From Bedellia somnulentella (Eukaryota > Arthropoda > Insecta > Lepidoptera > Bedelliidae), in NCBI GenBank assembly GCA_963576735.1, contig OY755187.1:8060001-8124000 (forward strand): a stretch of DNA of 64,000 nucleotides, written 5' to 3'. This document shows, piece after piece, positions 15,101 to 26,600 of the stretch. Position 1 is the first letter of the stretch, and every line of letters begins with the position of its first letter. The translations under genes and the position numbers were made by a program. Below the pieces are notes generated by a model. That model worked only from the letters and a program-made list of their open reading frames with translations, did no database searches and was not told the origin of the DNA.

Positions 15101-18100
15101 TGCGCGTGGCGAGCTTCCAATGTTAATGTCAAAGTCATCTCATGTCAATCACGTCAATCTCTTGAACGTGACTGGCGGGAAATGGGTGTGTTCGGATTTC
15201 ACGTGGATTCATTAAAATTTAATTATTTTTATGATACTTTAGCTGAAATAAGCCTCATGAGGGACTGTAAAAACAGTGACCCCTTATAATTGCAACCCGT
15301 AATAATGATTTAAATATTTTGGGCACATATATAAATAAATGCGGTACGTAATATCTGCCTTCCCTGGTGCAAACTATATGTATGTATGTTTTTATGAATA
15401 GTGCTCAAATAAAAGATTTTTTTGATGAGACTAAACTCACGTGATTGTTACGTGGTGTGGTTAGGAAGCCATTAACCTCTATTTCACCATGCTGCCCCTT
15501 ACAACTTCTTAGCTTACTCTTTTATAGCTACGCTTTTGGCTTATAGCTTTTACGGTCTATTTCATAAACAAGGCTTAGTTTTTACACCGTTTATGCTCGA
15601 AAGTTGGAAGAGGCACTAATACTTCCAAAAATTTACTTACCATTGGTCTCCTGGTGTTCAGAGTAAAATTTTTTGCCAAGCCTGGGTCGTATATTCAAGT
15701 GATAGGGGGTAGGTTTATCTCCGATTTGTACGAAAAAAACTTTTATTTATCTATTTATTTCATTCATCCCTAGTCATGTGGGGTACCTACCTCCTTACAA
15801 TGTTTTTTGTCCATTTTAAATGACTTTATAAAAATACACAGTCTCGAGCTGATCTAAATTAGCATCTTAGGCAGTTTATCACTGAGCTACTTCTAAAACG
15901 AAAGACAAAACACGGCTTACCACGAACTTCTTCAACAAATAACATACGTTTAATTGACCGGTACATGTCATGCGAACAAGTACTATGTCCGCAATTCCGT
16001 ATCGTACAAAGAAAACGAATGTAGTGCAGTCACAATAGCTTTGCGACGCTTTGTCGTCCGGGAAAGTGAAATTACGTTGTGTGTGGCCAATATTTAGTTA
16101 TGTAACCGTTGGAAAAACAGGCGAGTGAGGCATTCCCCATTTTGCCATTGCGTTGTAATTAGATTCACTACTTCTTTGGTTGTATTTTAATGCATTCATG
16201 TGGTAGGTATATTCCTGAAGAGATGGTAGAGATACATAATCATTTCATCACCGGGTGACCGATTGATATAATTATTTTAGATTGATCAGTAAAGTGAAAA
16301 ATTACTTTTTAGTTTTCTAATCGGACATATACTTTTCGAACATCATATCAATGATACTGGAGTCAGAAATATATGGTCCGAATCGTAAAGTGCAATCAAT
16401 CAAAATAAATAGTAAGTTAACTAATAAAAATGTATCGTTGGCACGCAAATATATGTTTTGTTTCACTATGAAAAACATGTAAGTACATACTAATACTTCT
16501 GAACATCACGTGAGATTGTCACCAGGTGTTCTGTTCTGAGTACCCACGTTTTGCATGGACAGTGTATTCACGTGGCAGGCTTATCGCCGTTTTGTAAGAG
16601 TACACTGTTATACGACTAAGTACAATGAGAGGTTTTCCTTTTTTTCTTTTTTTCTTCTTCCCTGTTCTCAGGATAGATGGCGCCAGACTTGCTATGTTAC
16701 TGGTAGGAACGGAACGTCACACCGTTTTCCACACTTGGATGTAATGATATCGTAAAACGGAACGTACATAAAAACGTTCTGATTTGAAAGTCTAAATAAA
16801 TATCAGTTTAAGCCAAGATAGCTTAAAAGTAAATAAACAAAGATGGTATTTATATTTAACATTTTTTTTGTTGTTTTTACTCGCCAAAAAGTTACTCTAT
16901 GGTGATGTGACACATGTTTTTAAAGTTGACATTGGCGAAATTGTTGTGGCAACACGATTAAGGCCACGAAGAAAAAAATTAAGTAAGTAACGTACTCTGA
17001 CTAAGGAAAATTATTCAGAGGTAACGTAGTTACATCAACGCCATCTACAGAGCTCTAGGAAACTATGTTGTTTTTTTATTTCTCAAAAAGAAAACCTCTC
17101 ATTCATCCTCGTGGGTGTACTAACGATGTTTTCCCTCACCGTTAAAAACCATGATAAATTAACAACACATATGTTTTTAGAAGAGACAAATTGGTTTAGT
17201 TCCGAGCTGGAATTTAAACCTACGCCTACGCATGACGTACGTAAACTCTTATCCATTGAGCTATCACGGTGGTTCATAGTAATATTTATTTAGTTTTTTT
17301 TACAAATATCTATGAAACTCACATACAATAAAACTAAAAACTGTAGGAAGCCACCTGCTATTTTCTCATTCGCCCATCTTTACTACCCCAAAATTCCTCT
17401 TATTTCTTCCGAGGCATATCCATCAAGTCAACCATCACCAGCCATGACGTAAGCGATGCCAGACTGCAGGCAGTCTTTAACCAACCTATTTGCTCTGCGG
17501 TTGAAGTGAATTACATGATTATATTCTAATATATATGTATTTAATGTACATTTATAAATAAAGAATAAATAAAGGAAAGAAAAATTTCGACACAGGCGGG
17601 AATCGAACCCGCGACCTCGGGTATACGCCCCGACGCTCTGCCAATTGAGCCACCATGTCAATGGCTGCCAGCGCGAAATTCTTCTATCCTTTAGAAACGC
17701 AAACACTACTTAAACGTGTAAAAGAAATAAAGGATAGAAGAATCTCGCGCTGGCATCCATTGACACGGTGGCTCAATTGGCAGAGCGTCGGGGCGTATAC
17801 CCGAGGTCGCGTGTTCGATTCCCGCCTGTGTCGAAATATTTCTTTCCTTTATTTATTCTTTATTTATTAGTAATATTCCCCACATGAGGTTTTCATGAAC
17901 AAAAAAGATTTAAATTTAATGTATATGTATATAAGCCTATATATATATATATATATATCTTAACTGAAGCTACCATATGCTTTTCTATACGTTCCCTTTT
18001 ACAAGTTGATACTCAGATAAACAAAAACTGTATTTTTTTATTTAAAATTCCTGAATAAATTTACAAACATATACATATAAGCTAAGTAGAATCCCTACAC

Positions 18101-21080
18101 CGTTTATTTCCTCATTCGCTCATCTTCCCCAACCTACCATCCTTCTAAATCCGAGGTCTATCCAATCCATCACGTCGATCACCATCATCACCACCAAGCC
18201 ATGACGTAAGCGCTGCCAGACAGCAGGCAGTCATTATAGACCTATTTGCTCTGCGGTCGACGTGAATTACATGATGATTGCATATCAGACAGACACGATA
18301 ATGTACACAGATTTAATTTAATTTGTTGCGTTGGATAGATACGGAGTTTTTTGTATTTAAAGATGTCATATGATGTAAATTTTAATGGGTCACGGGCTGT
18401 GGTTCAAACAGAGTACTTACAAGTATGAGTTGCGCTTTAGAATTACTAACTCGACGATTTATTTGTTAGCATGTTACATACATAGGATTTGGATGGCATT
18501 ATACTCATATAAAATACTAATATATTCTGAATATTATGTAGCCGTAGTGTATTGCCGTGTAGTGTCGGCTTAGAATAACACTACCCCACCCGTGGGTGAT
18601 CGTAAGAGGCGACTAAGGGTATAGGAGCTTCTTAAGTGTTTTTGGGCGATGTGATTGAAGACCCGTCACCAAAAACATTTATTTATTACTAGTGGATCGT
18701 CCCAGCTTCGCACGGGTAGCGTTGTTTTTTAAATATCTGAGGTTTCTTTCTTTAGTCACTGCTCAAGCATTGTGAAATTCAGCGCAATGTTTTCAATTTA
18801 TTAAATTTATAGCACTCCCTTAACAGTTTAGTTTGGTGATTTTGAATGCGCTTTAATGAACGGTTCAGTATTTCCGTTTAATAGCAAATTTTGGAATAAA
18901 ACGCCATGAAGTATTTATAACAATCTAAAAAAACTAGAAAATAAAAATAGGTAAAAATACTTTTTAAGTTAAACGGTTTTATTATTAACATACAGAGCAA
19001 TGTTTCAGATAAATGTACTAAAAACCTAAAAATAATAATAAAATAGATACAGTCGTGGGAATTATATACATATGCATAGACTAGACTAAAATAAAACCGT
19101 GGGGCACGTCAATTGTCTACAATCGTTGATCAAAATCTTTGTTTTGTAATGTTACACTATAATTAGGCAGTTGTTCAACTATGGACATGTGATAAATAGG
19201 GCAGAATGTGGAAACAAGCTAGCAAGCTCGATTATAAGCGAGTTTTAGGGTTTCATAGTGTTGAGCGAGTAGTACTTTTATCATATGTTTTGTCGATTAA
19301 AGACGAACTGCAAGCAGTAATCCGATTCATCGCCAGCCAGCAGTGTAAATTTCCAACGAGAAACTAGTAGAAACATCTCTTTTATTTACATGGAGTGTAT
19401 GACTATTGGAATTTCCATGAGCAAGAAAATAGTAAGTAATTTCCTCACCATCTGCGGGCCAACTGCCCAAGGACGAATTAAACGTTTCTTCTATCGCACA
19501 TTAAGTCGATAATTTGTAGACAATTGACGTGCCCCACGGTTTTATTTTAGTCTAGTCTATGCATATGTATATAATTCCCACGACTGTATCTATTTTATTA
19601 TTATTTTTAGGTTTTTAGTACATTTATCTGAAACATTGCTCTGTATGTTAATAATAAAACCGTTTAACTTAAAAAGTATTTTTACCTATTTTTATTTTCT
19701 AGTTTTTAGTTTTTATTTCGCATTCTGTTTAATTCATATAGTGCTTCATTATTGCAAGGTGTCTTGCCCGTTAGTTTATTGCAGTCCAACTCCTCTATAC
19801 GTAGTCCCTGCAAAGATCACGTAATCCACAGTGCTACCCTGCATTTTATGTATTGTAGAAGACGATAGTATTAAAGGCAACATTCTTCTTTTATAAATTT
19901 AAATCTTATTATTATATGCCATTTAGTGGCTGCGCCCATCTAAAATATTGATTTGGTATAGTGCACTGTATGGCGACCATCTGAGATTTTAATTTTGCAT
20001 AGTAAATTGTATTCTACTTGGTGAGACCTTTCATTTGATACCCATGTTGATGGGATTGAAATAAAACCTAAGTTATCCGCCATTTTGTAGAGGCCGCCAT
20101 CTTGGATTTTAATTTTATATAGTACATTGTATTCTACTGGTTGAGCACATTCATTTGATACCCATATTGATGGGATTGATAAAACCTACGTTATCCGCCA
20201 TTTTGTAGCGGCCGCCATCTTGGATTTCATTTTTTTATAGTATATTGTATTCTGCTTGTTGAGCCCTTTCATTTGATACCCATATTGATGGGATTAATAA
20301 AACCTAAATTATCCGCCATTTTGTAGCGGCGGCCATCTTGAATTTATAATGATAATGAATAAATATAATTGTATTGTCACCAAAATCCAAAGTGTATACC
20401 AAATTTCAGATTAATCGGTTGATAGGAAGAGGGTGAAATTTGAATTACTAAATTTGACCCAAGAATAAAGAAACAAACGGGGTGAGCTAAATAAAACCGT
20501 TTAAAAAATAAATCATTACTTTATGTAGGATGCAACTACTGGCGCCATCTAGTATGTTATATGTAAATTAGTAAAGATTTGGTTTCGATCACGGGGCGAT
20601 GGCTTATTTTATGCATAATTTCGGTGTTTGTCTACCGATTTCTATGATTCTTTTTTTATTGAATAGGTAATAATGTTACCTTTTTTAAATTAGGGATGAG
20701 TAAGAGGTTTACAAACGTAAGAGTAAACAAATATAATCAGGATGTTCCGAACTGCTAAGCTATCAGGAATTACACGTGTTATTGTGAGTCAACCGTAAAA
20801 GATAGACATAAACTGTCAAGGATTTTTATTTAGATAATTTTATGAAGAATATTTCCGCCACACATGATTTCTATGTAAGTTTAACCATTAAGGCTGCACA
20901 CGCGACGGAAGCTTAAAAAATGGAGTAACTTCTCCCTTTTTCCCCAAATTTCCCAAAATTCCCCTTTACTTCTCTGCTGGAAAGTATACAAAAACCTGCG
21001 CAGGAGTATGAAAAATAATTGTACCAAGTTTCGTTAAAATCCGTCGAGTAGTTTTTGTTTCCATAAGGAACATACAAACC

Positions 21081-21118
<38 letters not shown>

Positions 21119-23566
21119 AATTTTACTAATTGCATTTTTGGCATCAGTATCGATCCCTAATCACCACCTGATAGTCATTTTGAAAATATATTTCATGTAC
21201 AGAATTGACCTCTCTACAGATTTATTATAAGTATAGATTACCACCTTTTCCCCAATCAACTTCCAAAAGTGGCTGAGGAATTTCTCATTCCAAAGCTCTG
21301 GCTACCCCGTTAAGGGATTTATAGCCGTGAGTATATGTATGTATGTATTATGTAGCATTTTGGGTACCTGGTGTTCAGAGTAACCACTATTGCTTAAACA
21401 GTTCATTCAATTGCTAAGGGGCATGCTTACCGCCGCTTTGTACTACTACTCTACTCACAACTGCGCTATGTGGGTTTCCTTGCGATGTTTTGCTTTATGC
21501 TGTGTAGTGTCGGCTTAGAATAGCACTACCCCATTTCTTCCGGTGGGTGTACGTAAGAGGCGACTAACGGTATTGGGACTTTTAAGGGATTTTTGGGCGA
21601 TGCGGTTGGAGACCCATCACCAACAACCTTTATTTCACCATCTTTTCCCCACGCAACTTCCAAAGGTGGCTGAGGAAGGTCTCTGGCTACCCCTTCAAGG
21701 GATTTATAGCCGTGAGTATATGTATGTATGTATGTTTTGCCAATAACCACTAACAACCATGATAACTGAACCACACTTTGGTGTTGGCTCGACTTGGGAT
21801 TCGAGCCCACGCATCCCTGCATGACGGGCGGGTGTTCATACTAAGCTTTCAAGAATATCATTATATTAATGAGGTTCTGACATGCAAATCAGTATTATTG
21901 CTATGCATGCAGTATTAAATTACGGCAAACATAATCTGATATTAACTTTATCATAAATTTCCGCAATCTTTGCCCAGTTGCCGTTCATTTTAGTTTGGAT
22001 CGGCTTATAATAGCACCACATAATTTCTTGCTCAGGTGAGAACAGGACCTACCGTCTGGTGGGAGCTTCTAAAAGTATCCGATAATGTGTCATTATTTCA
22101 ATCTAGCTTTACATTTTAGAGATAACAATCGCAAGCATACGAAGTAGATTCATTGTATAGACGTGATAAATTGTTAAGAAGAAATTCCATAAGCCTATAT
22201 ATTGATTCACGCTATTATTTCTGAATGATTGCAGTTGAACACGATATTCTGTTTTGATTTAAGATACATTTTTATACTCAAGGCTATAAATCCCAAAAAG
22301 GGGTAGCCAGAGCTTCAGAGCTAGAAACTGCTCAGCCACATTTGGAAGTTGATAGGGGAAAAGATGGTAGAAATAAAGTATCGTTGGTGATGGTTCTCCA
22401 ACCGCATCGCTCATAAACTACCTAAAATAGCCCCAAGCCCTTAGTCGTATCTTACGACACCCGTCGGTAGAAAGGCGTAGTGATATTCTAAGCCGGCACT
22501 ACACGGCCAACCGATACTTCGTAATCGTAAGTATTACTTTAAACTTATTTAGTTAACCTCATCTTAATTCCGCTATAATTTATTAGCACCGAGTTTTGCA
22601 TTCCTATGCATAATTTAGAGATATATCGTAAATTTTACCATAATGCTTTAAATTCTCTGTCGCAAGTTTAGATCGAATAAATATTGTTAATTATTGATAA
22701 TGTTTGACTAATTATAATTATATATTAACACGTGACGCTGACATAACTTGAAGTTTTATGTAATTTATCATTTTCTTCCTACATGAAGTTTGCGATAAAA
22801 TCAGAAACCAATGAAGCGATTCTAATCAAGTTTTTACACTGGGACTAATATATAATCTGACTCATTTTTTTGTCTCGTAATGGTTGGCAATTTCGTACAT
22901 CAAAACAACGTCTGCTAGGTCAGTTAGAAATATTTTTAAAACATCTTAATAAATGGGTTAAAAGATAGTAAAATTAAGGGTGGTTGGTGATCGGATTCCA
23001 GTCATACTTCATCGAATACTTCAACAGTGTCTCTCGTACAGTACTCACTCAAATACTTGGGGTAGTGTTATTTTACGCCACCACTAGCGAGTTTTATTTT
23101 TTCGGAATGTATCTTTTAATCATTCTGTGTAACCTCGTTTTGAAAAATTAAATATTTTAGACATAAACTCTACCTAACCCTTAAGCTAACCGCCCGCAAT
23201 GTTTTTATGCAATTAGCAGTCTCACGTGCACCTCGTCACGTGAAAGTGGTCGGGGTCATTGTGCGAGCATCGTCGTATGACGGCCCCTGATTGGCTATTA
23301 CCGCGGTGACGTGTGCCCTGATTGGTTTTTTATCATCACGTATTATGACGCGCGAATGCAAACTTGATTGTCGTCCATCAGTTGAGCAGTTAGTGTTAGA
23401 TCATTGTTTGTGTGGTAATCAGGGTTATGTTTGTATTTCCTTATCCATCTATACTTATAATAAATCTGTAGAAAGGTCAATTCTGTACATGAAATATATT
23501 TTCAAAATAACCATCAGGTGGTGATTAGGGATCGATACTGATGCCAAAAATGCAATCAGTAAAATT

Positions 23567-23608
<42 letters not shown>

Positions 23609-26600
23609 GGTTTGTATGTTCCTTATGGAAACAAAAACTACTCGACGGATTTTAACGAAACTTGGTACAATTATTCTTCATACACCTGCGCAGGTTTTTG
23701 TATACTTTCCAGCTGAGTAGTAAAGGGGAATTTTGGGAAATTTTGGGAAAACGGGAGAAGTTACTCCATTTTTTAAGCTTCCGTCGCGTGTGCAGCCTCA
23801 ATGGTTAAACTTACATAGAAATCATGTGTGACGGAAATATTCTTCATAAAATTATCTAAAAAAAATCCTCCGCAGTTTATGTCTATCTTTTACGGTTGAC
23901 TCACAATAACACGTGTAATTCCTGATAGCTTAGCAGTTCGGATCATTCTGATTATATTTGTTTACTCTTACGTTTGTAAACGTCTCACTCATCCCAAATT
24001 TAAAAAAGGTAACATTATTACCTATTCAATAAAAAAAGAATCATAGAAATCGGTAGACAAACACCGAAATCTATACTTATAATAAATCTGTAGAGAGGTC
24101 AATTCTGTACATGAAATATATTTTCAAAATAACTATCAGGTGATGATTAGGGATCGATACTGATGCCAAAAATGCAATCAGTAAAATTTTTGTCTGTCTG
24201 TCTGTCTGTCTTTCTGACTGTCTGTCTGTCTTTCTGTCTGTCTGTCTGTCTGTCTGTCGGTTTGTATGTTCCTTATGGAAACAAAAACTACTAGACGGAT
24301 TCTAACGAAACTTGGTAGAATTATTCTTCATACTCCTGCGCAGGTTTTTGTATACTTTCCAGCAGAGTAGTAAAGGGGAATTTTGGGAAATTTTGGGAAA
24401 ACGGGAGAAGTTACTCCATTTTTTAAGCTTCCGTCGCGTGTGCAGCCTTAATGGTTAAACTTACATAGAAATCATGTATGACGGAAATATTCGTCATAAA
24501 ATTATCTAAAAAAAAATCCTGAGCAGTTTATGTCTATCTTTTACGGTTGACTCACAATAACACGTGTAATTCCTGATATTTAGCAGTTCGGAACATTCTG
24601 ATTATATTTGTTTACTCTTACGTTTGTAAACCTCTCACTCATCCCTAATTTAAAAAAAGTAACATTATTACCTATTCAATAAAAAAAGAATCATAGAAAT
24701 CGGTAGACAAACACCGAAATTATACATAAAATAAGCCAGCGCGCCCGTGACCAAAACCAAATCTTTATTTATTTATATATAACATACTAGATGGTGCCAG
24801 GAGTTGCATCCTACATCACGTGATGATTTATTTTTCAGATTGTTATAAATATTTCATAGCGTTTTATTCCAAAATTTGCTATTTAATGGAAATACTGAAC
24901 CGTTCATTAAAGCGCATTCAAAATCACCAAACTACACTGTTTAGGGAGTGCTATAAATTAAATAAATTGAAAACATTGCGCTGAATTTCACAATGCTTAA
25001 GCAGGGACTGAAGAAAGAAACCTCAGATATTTAAAAAAACAACGCTACCCGTGCGAAGCTGGGACGATCCACTAGTTATACATAAAATAAGCCATCGCGC
25101 CCGTGATCAAAACCAAATCTTTACTAATTTACATATAACATACTAGATGGCGCCAGTAGTTGCATCCTACATCAAGTAATGATTTATTTTTTAGACTGTT
25201 ATAAATACTTCATAGCGTTTTATATCAAAATTTGCTATTAAAAGGAAATACTGAACCGTTCATCAAAGCGCATTTAAAATCACCAAACTACACTGTTTAG
25301 GGAGTGCTATAAATTTAATAAATTGAAAACATTGCGCTGAATTTCACAATGCTTGAGCAGTGACTGAAGAAAGAAACCTCAGATACTTAAAAAAACAACG
25401 CTACCCGTGCGAAGCTGGGACGATCCACTAGTAGTTAATATAAAGGCATTTAAAAACGAAATTGATTAAAAGACCGAACGACATAAAGTTAAATTTTCCT
25501 AAGGTGAAGGTTATCTGGTATTGGAGTCATATGTCTCTATTTTGATGATTATTATTTGAAATGAAAATAAAACGAATGTATCAGCTATTCCCAGTAGTCT
25601 TACTCGATAGTCTTACCTACTGGTAGACTATTGGGATTTTTTCTAAACAAAAGCGTGTCTCAAAATAGACATTTCATATTAATAAATCAGCAAAACTGAA
25701 TATTATCATCAAGTGTATGTAATAAGGTCCTGTCTTTGTTTAATAGTTACAAGGCCTATGTTTTGAAAAAATATGGTCAGTAAGACTAATGGGAAAAATA
25801 TGACATAGACAAAGTCTTACTTTCGGTAAGAGCATTGGGAAAAAAGTTCCCATTAGTTCTACTAGTAAGACTATCCAGTAAGACTATCCAGAGGGAATAG
25901 CCGGAATGTATAATAGCAAGTATTGAATAAAACGGTTTCTTTTTAATTACCAGTTTTAAGAAGACGAAAATAGACTAGCTAAATTAAAATACTAGTAATA
26001 AATAAGTACTAAACAAGCCGGAATGCAATCCCATCCGTTTAGGAGAGAAAGTAAATGACTCGAAGTGTTTTAAGTAAAACCCGCCATTACCACGTCTCGC
26101 TTACAAAATCGTGAAACAAACGATTTACCAATAAAAATATTGGATGGTTCGCTTTTCACCCATTTACTTTGTACCTTTGTATACGCTTTTATTCAAGTCT
26201 ATTATTTCAGATGACCATTGCTAATATATTTAAAGAGGATATAGCCAAGGACGCGAACTTTGATCTTACGCGGTCTAAACAGTAATTATATCATTAAGAT
26301 GATACGTTGAAATGACGTGGCTATTAATAATAAGGCAAAAAATATAGAGCATATACAAAGTTACATAAAACTATATGTTAAAAGTAAAAAGAGGTTCTCC
26401 CAAAGTTAAAAACGCAGGCAAGAGTATATACCCTAATGAGGAGTTCCATTACAAACAAAAGTAAATGTGCCATTTGAAAAACCAAATAAAATGCCAACTT
26501 GTCTTCATATAATATAATGATGCAAGATCGCAAAAAGATCGTTGCGGCACTGTGCAAGCTGCAAGCGCATTTCCTTTGTAAGTAAACCCCATTATAGATA

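Larger units (their letters stand above)
18689..21237 (-). mobile_element. Helitron A with helicase remnant
   Basis: On the minus strand it begins TCTATACTTATAATAAATCT (21237) and ends with the hairpin CCCGTGCGAAGCTGGG plus CTAG (18689). It sits between A and T inside a SINE-X, as Helitrons do, with no target duplication. Relative to Helitrons B and C it has an extra ~1.57 kb (about 18934-20505). That segment holds a helicase C-terminus, tandem repeats and a long inverted repeat. Confidence 0.85.
18554..21348 (+). repeat. SINE-X copy split by Helitron A
   Basis: The 5' half is 18554-18688 (GTGTAGTGTCGGCTTAGAAT to ACATTTATTTATTA). The 3' half is 21238-21348 (TACCACCTTTTCCCC to the GTATGTATGTA tail). 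The halves join without loss, the Helitron lying between A and T. Confidence 0.85.

Noticed and set aside
17586..17831. Two apparent tRNA genes (GTA anticodon position) in opposite orientation, and a third at 62447-62517
   Set aside because: The anticodon loop lacks U33, the third copy has an altered anticodon arm, and all are embedded in elements with target duplications and shared tails. They are SINE heads, not tRNA genes.
23571..24259. Regular TGTC tracts as a CRISPR-like array
   Set aside because: They are simple microsatellites at the same internal position of each Helitron, without spacers.
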